From Nioella ostreopsis (GTDB lineage: Bacteria > Pseudomonadota > Alphaproteobacteria > Rhodobacterales > Rhodobacteraceae), in assembly GCF_004000255.1 (NCBI RefSeq), contig NZ_RCIQ01000010.1, forward strand, positions 1-64,000: a stretch of DNA of 64,000 nt, written 5' to 3'. Numbering within the stretch: position 1 is the stretch's first letter; each line of letters starts with the position of its first letter. This document shows positions 33,158-41,054 of this stretch, piece by piece. Under the pieces are notes generated by a model, which saw only the letters and a program-made list of their open reading frames with translations, did no database searches and was not told the DNA's origin. A program made the translations under genes and the position numbers.

Positions 33158-34192
33158 ATGAAAAAGACAATCGCCATCACCGCCGCCGTTCTGGCCGCGT
33201 CCCCGGCCCTGGCCGAGGATCTGTCGGTCGTCGGCAGCTGGTCCAGCCTGCCCTTGCACAACCAGTTCGAGGCCCCCTTCTGGACCGAAACCCTGCCTGC
33301 CGCTTCGGGAGGGGAGATCACCGTGGCGCTGACCACCCATAACCAGATGAACCTGGGCGTGGGCGACGTCTATCGCCTGCTTGGCGACGGGGTCTATGAC
33401 GTGGCGATGACCGTGGCCGATTACGCCGTGGCCGACGCACCGGAGCTGGAAGGGCTCGACGTGCCGCTGCTGGCAATGACCGCAGACGAGGCCCGCGCGA
33501 TGGTCGATGCCGCCCGCCCCATGGTCGAAGACATCTTCAACACCCGCTTCAACAGCCATGTGCTGGCCATCGCTCCCTACCCGCCGCAGGTCGTGTTCTG
33601 CAATGCCGAGATCAACAGCCTCGATGACCTCGCCGGTCTGCAGATCCGCGCCTCGGGTCGGATGACCGCGAAATTCCTTGAGGCGCTTGGCGCGGAAGGC
33701 GTCAACGTCTCCTTCTCCGAGGTGCCGGGTGCCCTGCAACGCGGCGTCGTGGATTGTGCCGTAACAGGTGCGGGCTCGGGCTATTCCGCCGGATGGTGGG
33801 AGGTCTCCACCCATCTGCTGCCGATCCCGCTCGGGGGCTGGGATTCAGTCGTGACCGCGATCAATCTCGACCGCTGGAACAGCATGGACGCAGACACACA
33901 GGCGCTGATCGAATCCGAGATCGCCACCGGTTTCGAAGACCCGGCCTGGGCCGTGGCACAGGATGCGCTCGTCAATGACATCGCCTGCCTGACCGGCAAT
34001 GGTGAGTGCCCGGCGGGCGAGGCCCGCGACATGATCCTTGTCGAGGTGTCGGATGCCGATTTCGACCGCGCCCGCGATATTCTGGTGACCGAAGTGCTGC
34101 CCGAGTGGGCCGAGCGCGCGGGCAGCGAATGGGCCAGCCGCTGGAACGACAGCGTTGGCGCCACCGTTGGCGTGACGGTTCCCGTCAACTGA
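33158..34192 (+). CDS. dctP: TRAP transporter solute-binding protein (DctP type)
   Basis: A 344-aa protein with a short Sec signal peptide (KKTIAITAAVLAASPALAE). The conserved DctP core includes LAGLQIRASGRM (the Arg expected to bind the substrate carboxylate, near residue 168) and RGVVDCAVTGAGSG in place of the usual GxVDG motif. It carries two to four Cys, unusual for DctP. AAGGAGAG is 6 bp upstream. It is encoded with DctQ and DctM and between D-glutamate cyclase and oxoprolinase genes, so 5-oxoproline or a related lactam acid is a plausible ligand. Confidence 0.9.
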   Translation: MKKTIAITAAVLAASPALAEDLSVVGSWSSLPLHNQFEAPFWTETLPAASGGEITVALTTHNQMNLGVGDVYRLLGDGVYDVAMTVADYAVADAPELEGLDVPLLAMTADEARAMVDAARPMVEDIFNTRFNSHVLAIAPYPPQVVFCNAEINSLDDLAGLQIRASGRMTAKFLEALGAEGVNVSFSEVPGALQRGVVDCAVTGAGSGYSAGWWEVSTHLLPIPLGGWDSVVTAINLDRWNSMDADTQALIESEIATGFEDPAWAVAQDALVNDIACLTGNGECPAGEARDMILVEVSDADFDRARDILVTEVLPEWAERAGSEWASRWNDSVGATVGVTVPVN

Positions 34193-34220
34193 CCCCGGAT
34201 CGTTGAAGGAGCGCCCCCAG

Positions 34221-34769
34221 ATGGCCCAGTCCATTCTCTCCCTCCTGCGCCGCCTCAACCGGTGGGTGGCCCTGGCAATCGGCCTTGTGCTGTTCCTCTG
34301 CGCGATTTTCGTGCTGCTGGATGTGGGCTTGCGCAAACTGGGGGCCTCCTTCGGTGGCACCGACGAGATCAGCGGGTATGTCATGGCCATCGTGACCTCC
34401 TGGGGCATGGGCTACGCCCTGCTGGAACTGGCCCATGTCCGCATCGACATCCTCCGGGGGCGCGTGGGGGCCCTTGGCCGGTCGCTGTTCGATCTTTTCG
34501 CCATGCTGACCATGGCGGGCACGGTGACGCTGATTGCCCTGCGCTGCTGGCCGGTGCTGGACCGGTCCATCGCCAACATGTCCCGCGCCAACACGCCCCT
34601 CGAAACACCGCTCTGGCTGGTGCAGGGACCGTGGTTTGCCGGATGGGTCTGGTTCGCCATCGTGTCCTGGCTGACCTTCCTGGCGGCGCTGATGCTGGTC
34701 GCCAAGGGCGAGTTCAGCCAGTCCGAGGCCGCCATCGGAGCGTTTGGCGAAGAGGAGGCAGTGCTGTGA
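34221..34769 (+). CDS. dctQ: TRAP transporter small permease (DctQ)
   Basis: About 182 aa with four hydrophobic segments and the DctQ-like GGTDEISGYVMAIVTSWGMGYAL region (about residues 42-64). I use ATG 34221 with AAGGAG 9 bp upstream, not an upstream TTG at 34203 that lies in that site. It overlaps the large permease gene by 4 bp. Confidence 0.9.
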   Translation: MAQSILSLLRRLNRWVALAIGLVLFLCAIFVLLDVGLRKLGASFGGTDEISGYVMAIVTSWGMGYALLELAHVRIDILRGRVGALGRSLFDLFAMLTMAGTVTLIALRCWPVLDRSIANMSRANTPLETPLWLVQGPWFAGWVWFAIVSWLTFLAALMLVAKGEFSQSEAAIGAFGEEEAVL

Positions 34770-36049
34770 TCACCTATGTCTCCATCGGGCTGCTGGCCAT
34801 GCTGTCGCTGTCGATCCCCGTGGGTATCGTGCTGTTCCTGCTTGGTTTTGGAACCGACATCTTCTTCAGTCCCTTCCCGCTGATGCGCGGGCTTGGCAAC
34901 CTGGTCTGGTCCACCTCGAACAATGCCACGCTGATCGCCATTCCCTTCTTCGTGCTGCTTGGCGAAATCCTCGTGCGCAGCGGGATTGCCGCCCGCACCT
35001 ATGCAGCACTTGACCGGTGGGTGTCCTGGATGCCGGGCGGTCTGGTTCATGCCAATGTGGCGACGGCGACCATGTTCTCGGCCACCTCCGGCTCGTCCGT
35101 TGCGACCGCCGCGACCGTGGCCACCGTGGCCATGCCGCAGGCCGAGAAGCTGGGCTATGACCCCAAGCTCTTCTCCGGCGCAATCGCGGCGGGCGGCACG
35201 CTTGGCATCATGATCCCACCCTCGATCAACCTGATCGTTTACGGGTTCCTCACGCAAACCTCGATCCCGCAGCTCTTCCTTGCGGGGCTGATGCCCGGCA
35301 TCCTGCTGGCGCTCGGGTTCCTGGCGATCACCGCCATCATCTGCACGATCCGGCCCGATCTTGGCGGCCAGCGCCGGGTCTTTCCCTTCCCCGAGATGCT
35401 GCGCGCACTGCTGCAACTCATTCCCATTATTCTGCTGTTCACCATCATTATCGGTTCGATCTACAAGGGATGGGCCACCCCGACAGAGGCCGCTGCCGTG
35501 GGCGTCGCAGGCGCGTTGCTGATCGCGTCGATTTTCAGCCGGGTAACCCTGAGTATGCTGGCAGAGGCCGTCATGGGCACCGTCAAGATCACCTCGATGA
35601 TCATGCTCGTCGTCATCGGCGCGTCCTTCCTGAACTTCACCCTGGCCTCGGCTGGTCTTGGGGCAGAACTATCCGGCTTCCTCGACGGTCTGGGCCTGTC
35701 GCCGCTGATGACCATCCTCGTCGTGGTCTGCATCTACATCGTGCTTGGCTTCTTCATCGAGACGCTCTCGCTGATGGTGGTGACGATCCCGATCATCGTG
35801 CCTTTGGTGGTCGCACAAGGATATGACCCGATCTGGTTCGGCATCCTGATGATCGTGCTCATTGAAATGGCGCTGATCACCCCGCCTGTGGGCCTCAACC
35901 TCTATGTGGTTCAAGGCGCGCGGAAATCGGGAAAGATGAGTGAGGTCATGTTGGGCGCGATTCCTTACGTGCTGGCGATGCTGGTCATGGTCGCGGCACT
36001 GATTGCGATCCCTAACATTGCGCTCTGGCTGCCTGCCGTCCTGCAATAA
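34766..36049 (+). CDS. dctM: TRAP transporter large permease (DctM)
   Basis: A 427-aa inner-membrane protein with GTG start overlapping the dctQ stop (GTGA). GAGGAGG precedes it. DctM hallmarks are IPFFVLLGEILVRSG, FSATSGSSVATAATVATVAMP and IMIPPSINLIVYGFLTQ. It has normal length with about 12 membrane segments. It completes the second TRAP system of the window. Confidence 0.92.
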   Translation: MITYVSIGLLAMLSLSIPVGIVLFLLGFGTDIFFSPFPLMRGLGNLVWSTSNNATLIAIPFFVLLGEILVRSGIAARTYAALDRWVSWMPGGLVHANVATATMFSATSGSSVATAATVATVAMPQAEKLGYDPKLFSGAIAAGGTLGIMIPPSINLIVYGFLTQTSIPQLFLAGLMPGILLALGFLAITAIICTIRPDLGGQRRVFPFPEMLRALLQLIPIILLFTIIIGSIYKGWATPTEAAAVGVAGALLIASIFSRVTLSMLAEAVMGTVKITSMIMLVVIGASFLNFTLASAGLGAELSGFLDGLGLSPLMTILVVVCIYIVLGFFIETLSLMVVTIPIIVPLVVAQGYDPIWFGILMIVLIEMALITPPVGLNLYVVQGARKSGKMSEVMLGAIPYVLAMLVMVAALIAIPNIALWLPAVLQ

Positions 36050-36076
36050 CCCCTTTCCAAATCTGAACTGAAATGC

Positions 36077-36095
36077 TGCCGGGCGCGCCCCGGCA
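36077..36095 (+). promoter_or_regulatory. Intercistronic hairpin before the oxoprolinase gene
   Basis: TGCCGGG (36077-36083) pairs with CCCGGCA (36089-36095), 28 bp after the DctM stop and 20 bp before the next start. It has no T-run, so it is a possible mRNA-stability element. Confidence 0.4.
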
Positions 36096-36114
36096 AACAG
36101 AGGAGATCTGTCTC

Positions 36115-39100
36115 ATGTGGCAATTCTGGGTCGACCGTGGCGGCACCTTCACCGATATCGTCGCGCGTACGCCGGAGGGCGGGCTGGTCACGCATAAGCT
36201 GCTGTCCGAGAACCCCGAGCGCTACCGCGATGCCGCCGTGCAGGGCATTCGCGAGCTGATGGGGCTTGGCGTTGACGACGCCATCTCCCAAGGCGCGATT
36301 GACGCGGTCAAGATGGGCACCACCGTGGCCACCAATGCGCTTTTGGAACGCAAGGGCGACCGGACGCTGCTGCTGATCACCCAGGGCATGCGCGATCTGC
36401 TGAGGATCGGCTACCAGAACCGCCCGCGCCTGTTTGATCTGAAGATCGAGCTGCCGGAACTGCTCTATGAGGAAGCGGTTGAGGTGGTTGAACGCGTATC
36501 TGAGACCGGCGAGGTCATCACCCCGCTCGACACCGCCTCTGTCGAGGCCGCGCTGCGCGATGCCTATGCCGATGGCTATCGCTCTGTCGCCGTGGCGCTG
36601 ATGCATGGCTACCGTTTCCCCGATCACGAGGCCCGCATCGGTGACATGGCCCGCGCGGCGGGGTTCACGCAGGTCTCGCTCTCCCACGAGGTCAGCCCGC
36701 TGATCAAGCTGGTGTCACGCGGCGATACGACCGTTGTTGACGCCTATCTGTCGCCCATCCTGCGCCGCTATGTGCAACAGGTCAGCGATGCGCTTGGGGC
36801 CGCTGAGGGCGGCTGCCGGTCGCTGATGTTCATGCAATCCAACGGAGGGCTCACTGACGCGCGGCTCTTCCAGGGCAAGGACGCGATCCTGTCTGGCCCG
36901 GCGGGCGGCGTGGTCGGCATGGTGCGCACGGCGGAAGAGGCCGGGTTCGACAAGCTGATAGGCTTCGACATGGGCGGGACTTCCACGGATGTCTGCCACT
37001 ATGCGGGCGACTATGAACGGTCCTTCGAGACCGAAGTGGCTGGCGTCCGCATGCGCGCCCCGATGATGAGCATTCATACTGTGGCCGCAGGCGGCGGCTC
37101 CATCCTGTCCTTCGCCCAAGGCCGCATGCAGGTCGGCCCCGAAAGCGCCGGGGCCAATCCCGGCCCGGCCAGCTACAGGCGTGGCGGGCCGCTGGCGGTG
37201 ACCGATTGCAACGTGGTCCTCGGCAAGATCCAGCCCGATCGCTTCCCCTCCGTCTTCGGCCCCGGCGGCGATGAGCCGCTGGACGTGGACGCGGCCCGTG
37301 CAGGTTTTGAAGCCATGGCCGCGCGGATCGCCACGGAAACCGGCGAGGCCCGGAAATCGCCGGAGGAATTGGCCGAGGGCTTCTTGCGGATCGCCGTGGA
37401 GAACATGGCCAACGCGATCAAGAAGATCAGCGTTCAGCGCGGCTATGACGTGACCCGCTACACCATGAACTGCTTTGGCGGCGCGGGCGGGCAGCATGCC
37501 TGCCAGGTGGCCGATGTGCTGGGGATGGAAAGCATCTATATCCACCCCTTCGCGGGCGTCCTGTCGGCCTTTGGCATGGGGATGGCCGATATTCGGGCGA
37601 TCCGGGAACATCAGCTGGCGCAGCCTCTAGCGGATGATGCGAAGGCGCGTACCGCGCTGGACCGGATCGGCGCGGATGCGCGGGACGAGGTCGCGCGGCA
37701 GGGCATTCCGGCAGACCGCATCACCCTGATCGAAACCGCCCATATCCGCACGCCGGGGTCGCACCAGACCCTGCCAGTGCCCTTTGGTTCCCCGCAAGAA
37801 ATGCGCGAGGGGTTCGACGCCGCGCATCAACAGCGCTTCGGCTTCGTGCCGGACTATGACGGGCTGATCATCGACTTGCTGACGGCTGAGGCCGTGGGCG
37901 AAACCGGCGAACCCGTAACCCTGCCCGAATCCGCTGACGCGCCCGCAGAACCGGACAGCGCCCGCATGTACAGTCAGGGTGCGTGGCGGAACGTCCCGCT
38001 GATCGCGCGGGACAGCCTGCGCGCGGGCGACACGCTGACCGGCCCCGCCATCATCGTCGATCCGACCGGCACCAATGTGGTGGAACCGGGCTGGCAGGCC
38101 GAGGGGCTGGCCGGTGAGGCCATGGTCCTGCGCCGGGTGGTGGCGCTCGATCGGCAGGAGGCGGTCGGAACATCCGTCGATCCGGTGATGCTGGAGGTCT
38201 TCAACAACCTCTTCATGTCTATCGCCGACCAGATGGGCGCGACGCTGGCCAACACCGCCTATTCGGTGAACATCAAGGAACGTTACGATTTCTCCTGCGC
38301 CATCTTCGACGCGGCGGGCGATCTCGTCGCCAATGCGCCCCACGTCCCTGTGCATCTGGGGTCGATGAGCGAGAGCGTCCGCACGGTCCTGCGGGAAAAC
38401 GCTGGCCGGATCCGCCCGGGCGACGTCTTCATGATGAACAACCCCTATAACGGCGGCACCCATCTGCCGGATGTGACGGTGATCACGCCTGTGTTCGATG
38501 AGGCAGGAGAGAGGATCATCTTCCTCACCGCCTCTCGTGGCCATCACGCCGATATCGGCGGCAAGACGCCCGGATCGGCCCCGCCTGACAGCACCAATAT
38601 CGAGGAAGAGGGCGTTCTGATCGACAATGTCCTGTTGGTCGATCAGGGCCAGCTGCGGGAGGCAGAGACGCGCGCCCTTCTGGCCTCCGGTCCCTACCCC
38701 TGCCGTAACATCGACGAGAACATGGCCGACCTTGCCGCACAGATCGCGGCCAATGCCACCGGCGTGGCGGAGTTGCAGAAGATCACGCGCCAGTTCGGGC
38801 TGCCCGTGGTGCAGGCCTATATGGGCCATGTGCAGGACAACGCGGAGGAAAGCGTGCGCCGGGTGTTGGATGTTTTGAAAGACAGCCGGTTCACCTACAA
38901 GATGGACAGCGGCGCGCAGATTGAGGTGGCGATCACCGTGGATCACGCGGGCCGCAGCGCAGTGGTGGATTTCACCGGCACCTCACCTCAGGACCGGCTG
39001 AACTACAACGCGCCGCTGTCGATCTGCCGGGCGGTGGTGCTTTACGTCTTCCGCACGCTCGTGGGGGCCGACATCCCGATGAACGAAGGCTGCCTGAAAC

Positions 39101-39705
39101 CCATCGAGATCCGGGTGCCGGAAGGCAGCATGATCAACCCGCGCCCGCCTGCGGCGGTGATTTCCGGCAATACCGAGGTCAGCCAGTCCATCGCCGATGC
39201 GCTTTACGGGGCGCTTGGGGTGATCGCGGGCAGCCAGGGGACGATGAACAACTTCGTCTATGGCAATGACCGGTTCCAGAATTACGAAACCATCTGCGGC
39301 GGGACCGGCGCGGGGGAAGGGTTTCACGGGGCCAGCGCCGTGCACAGCCACATGACCAACACGAGGATGACCGACCCCGAGGTGCTGGAAACCCGTTTTC
39401 CCGTGAGGGTCGAGGAGTTTTCCATTCGTCAGGGATCGGGCGGCACAGGCAAGTGGCACGGCGGCAATGGCATCACCCGCCGCCTGCGGTTTCTGGAGGA
39501 GATGACGGTGACGGTCCTGTCCTCGCACCGGCAGGTGCCGCCGCATGGGACCCATGGAGGCGAACCGGCGCAATGTGGCCGCAACGCGGTAGAACGGGTT
39601 GATGGTCGGGTTGAGTTGCTGGCGGGCAACGATCAGGCCCAGATGCAGCCGGGAGACATCTTCCTCATGCAAACGCCCGGCGGGGGCGGTTACGGTCGCG
39701 CCTGA
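36115..39705 (+). CDS. 5-oxoprolinase-type HyuA-HyuB fusion hydrolase
   Basis: About 1196 aa. The N-terminal HyuA half has the ATP-binding ASKHA motifs VDRGGTFTDIVA (residues 5-16), GFDMGGTSTDVC (about 282-293) and AGGGSIL. The HyuB half starts near residue 690 (VMLEVFNNLFMSIADQMG) and contains NNPYNGGTHLPDV and SRGHHADIGG. Length and one-chain fusion match ATP-dependent 5-oxoprolinase (OPLAH type); N-methylhydantoinases and acetone carboxylases normally have separate subunits. It would open 5-oxoproline to glutamate at the cost of ATP. Context with D-glutamate cyclase and a TRAP importer supports this. GAGGAG precedes ATG 36115. Confidence 0.9.
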   Translation: MWQFWVDRGGTFTDIVARTPEGGLVTHKLLSENPERYRDAAVQGIRELMGLGVDDAISQGAIDAVKMGTTVATNALLERKGDRTLLLITQGMRDLLRIGYQNRPRLFDLKIELPELLYEEAVEVVERVSETGEVITPLDTASVEAALRDAYADGYRSVAVALMHGYRFPDHEARIGDMARAAGFTQVSLSHEVSPLIKLVSRGDTTVVDAYLSPILRRYVQQVSDALGAAEGGCRSLMFMQSNGGLTDARLFQGKDAILSGPAGGVVGMVRTAEEAGFDKLIGFDMGGTSTDVCHYAGDYERSFETEVAGVRMRAPMMSIHTVAAGGGSILSFAQGRMQVGPESAGANPGPASYRRGGPLAVTDCNVVLGKIQPDRFPSVFGPGGDEPLDVDAARAGFEAMAARIATETGEARKSPEELAEGFLRIAVENMANAIKKISVQRGYDVTRYTMNCFGGAGGQHACQVADVLGMESIYIHPFAGVLSAFGMGMADIRAIREHQLAQPLADDAKARTALDRIGADARDEVARQGIPADRITLIETAHIRTPGSHQTLPVPFGSPQEMREGFDAAHQQRFGFVPDYDGLIIDLLTAEAVGETGEPVTLPESADAPAEPDSARMYSQGAWRNVPLIARDSLRAGDTLTGPAIIVDPTGTNVVEPGWQAEGLAGEAMVLRRVVALDRQEAVGTSVDPVMLEVFNNLFMSIADQMGATLANTAYSVNIKERYDFSCAIFDAAGDLVANAPHVPVHLGSMSESVRTVLRENAGRIRPGDVFMMNNPYNGGTHLPDVTVITPVFDEAGERIIFLTASRGHHADIGGKTPGSAPPDSTNIEEEGVLIDNVLLVDQGQLREAETRALLASGPYPCRNIDENMADLAAQIAANATGVAELQKITRQFGLPVVQAYMGHVQDNAEESVRRVLDVLKDSRFTYKMDSGAQIEVAITVDHAGRSAVVDFTGTSPQDRLNYNAPLSICRAVVLYVFRTLVGADIPMNEGCLKPIEIRVPEGSMINPRPPAAVISGNTEVSQSIADALYGALGVIAGSQGTMNNFVYGNDRFQNYETICGGTGAGEGFHGASAVHSHMTNTRMTDPEVLETRFPVRVEEFSIRQGSGGTGKWHGGNGITRRLRFLEEMTVTVLSSHRQVPPHGTHGGEPAQCGRNAVERVDGRVELLAGNDQAQMQPGDIFLMQTPGGGGYGRA

Positions 39706-39713
39706 CACGAAAG

Positions 39714-39736
39714 GGGCCGGGGGAAGACCCCGGCCC
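39714..39736. terminator. Bidirectional terminator-type hairpin
   Basis: GGGCCGGGG (39714-39722) and CCCCGGCCC (39728-39736) form a perfect 9-bp stem with a 5-nt loop between two convergent genes. It lies 8 bp after the oxoprolinase stop and 8 bp after the stop of the opposing coiled-coil gene. Confidence 0.7.
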
Positions 39737-39744
39737 GCTTGCCT

Positions 39745-40971
39745 TTATTCCCCAAGCGCGTTTTGCAACCGGGTGACGACCTCGGCCACGAAATCCGGAT
39801 TGTTGCGCGCCTGTTCCACGGCTGCTGTCAGGGCGGCGCGAGAAATCGGGCTGAGCTCTGCCGCCTCAATGGCCATCAGCGCCGCATCGGCGTCAAACGC
39901 CGCATCCTCCATTGCGCCGTGATCCTCGGTCATGTCGTCGGAGCCGGTGTCGTCGGACATGTCTTCGGCGGCCTCATCCGATCCGTCGGTCATGTCCTCG
40001 GCAGCCTCATCTGTCCCTTCGGTCATATCCTCGGCAGCCTCATCCGCCCCTTCGGTCATGGCCCCGGCATCCTCGGCGCTGTCCTCTTCGGGCGCGGCCA
40101 CCGACGCGGCGAGAGCCTGTTCCAGCTCCGCCACCCGCGCCTCTGCCGCCGCCAGGGTTTCCGCCATCTGGCCTTGCAGGGTCCGCATCTGGGCCATCTC
40201 GGTCGCGTCCGCTGTCGCGGCAGCTTCCAGCTCGGCCACCCGTGCGTTCGCGGTGGCGAGCGCCGCCATGGTCTGGTCGAGGCTTGTCTGGATCTCTGCC
40301 ATCTGCACGGCACTTGCCGCTGCCGCCGCCTCCAGTTCCACGACACGCGCTTCCGCAGCGGCCTGCGCGGCGATGGCCGTGGTCGCGGCAGTTTCCGCCG
40401 TTTCCGCGCGGGATTGAAGCGCCGCAGCCTCGTTCAGCGCTGTTTGCGCGGCGGTAGAGGCCGCCGCACTGCTGGCCTCGGCCTCAGCGCTTGCCGCAAG
40501 CGCCGCCTCACGCGCGGCAATGGCCGCATCCCGTTCGCCATTCGCGGCACTGAGCGCGGCCTGCAGATTGGCGACACTCGCCTCCAGCTCCACGATCCGG
40601 GCCATCTGGCTGGCATCCGGTGCCGCGGGGGTTGGGGCCGGAGCTGCTGCGCTTTCAACGCAAGGCCATTTGCCCGCATCGACACCCTGGTCGATCTGCA
40701 CGCCCGTGGGGTCAATCAGATAGGTGACGCCGCCGCGGGTCACCACATAGACATCCTCGGTCAGAACGCTCAGCGTGCCCGGCCCCTCGGCCAGCGCGCC
40801 ATCGGCAATCACGAACCGCTCCGTGCGGCCGGCGATCTGGCAGTCATAGATCGTCGCCGCGCCGCCGACCCCAGTGGGGGCCGGTGCGGGGGCGGGCTGT
40901 TCAATCGGTGGACCGGCCAAGGCGGGGCTGGCCAGCAGAGACAGGGCGAGGGCGTAAGGCAGTCGGGTCAT
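39745..40971 (-). CDS. Secreted Ala-rich coiled-coil protein with acidic tandem repeat
   Basis: A 408-aa protein. It has a Sec signal peptide (LPYALALSLLASPALA), a small N-terminal domain (about residues 40-105) with two Cys (YDC and KWPC) and then a long Ala-rich coiled coil (about 120-290). The coil shows repeating ARVAELEAA-like heptads. An acidic low-complexity region follows with three near-perfect 11-residue repeats (EAAEDMTEGTD type, about 305-340). A C-terminal helical segment ends the protein. I do not recognise a family. A periplasmic or envelope-spanning structural role is plausible. It is alone and convergent with the oxoprolinase gene. Confidence 0.85.
   Translation of the reverse strand: MTRLPYALALSLLASPALAGPPIEQPAPAPAPTGVGGAATIYDCQIAGRTERFVIADGALAEGPGTLSVLTEDVYVVTRGGVTYLIDPTGVQIDQGVDAGKWPCVESAAAPAPTPAAPDASQMARIVELEASVANLQAALSAANGERDAAIAAREAALAASAEAEASSAAASTAAQTALNEAAALQSRAETAETAATTAIAAQAAAEARVVELEAAAAASAVQMAEIQTSLDQTMAALATANARVAELEAAATADATEMAQMRTLQGQMAETLAAAEARVAELEQALAASVAAPEEDSAEDAGAMTEGADEAAEDMTEGTDEAAEDMTDGSDEAAEDMSDDTGSDDMTEDHGAMEDAAFDADAALMAIEAAELSPISRAALTAAVEQARNNPDFVAEVVTRLQNALGE
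39958..40056 (-). repeat. Tandem 33-bp repeat (three copies) inside the coiled-coil gene
   Basis: Three in-frame units start with cat at 39958, 39991 and 40024 and differ at only a few positions. They encode the acidic 11-residue repeat. A fourth, diverged half-unit follows. Confidence 0.85.
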
Positions 40972-41013
40972 ATCGGATCAGACCTCCGTAAATGCGAGTT
41001 TTGAATACATGCA

Positions 41014-41034
41014 CGTCCGGCGAAAATCCGGACG
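41014..41034 (-). terminator. Hairpin after the PEP synthase gene
   Basis: CGTCCGG (41014-41020) and CCGGACG (41028-41034) pair around CGAAAAT, 20 bp beyond the PEP synthase stop. It has no T-run on that strand, so it is weak as an intrinsic terminator. Confidence 0.5.
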
Positions 41035-41054
41035 CCTCCCACCTTGCAGCCTAC

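Noticed and set aside
36115-39705. Acetone carboxylase or N-methylhydantoinase
   Set aside because: Those enzymes have HyuA and HyuB homologues as separate subunits and, for the carboxylase, a third subunit; here both are fused and next to a D-glutamate cyclase homologue.
39958-40056. CRISPR-like array
   Set aside because: The repeats are directly adjacent 33-bp in-frame units inside a coding gene with no spacers.
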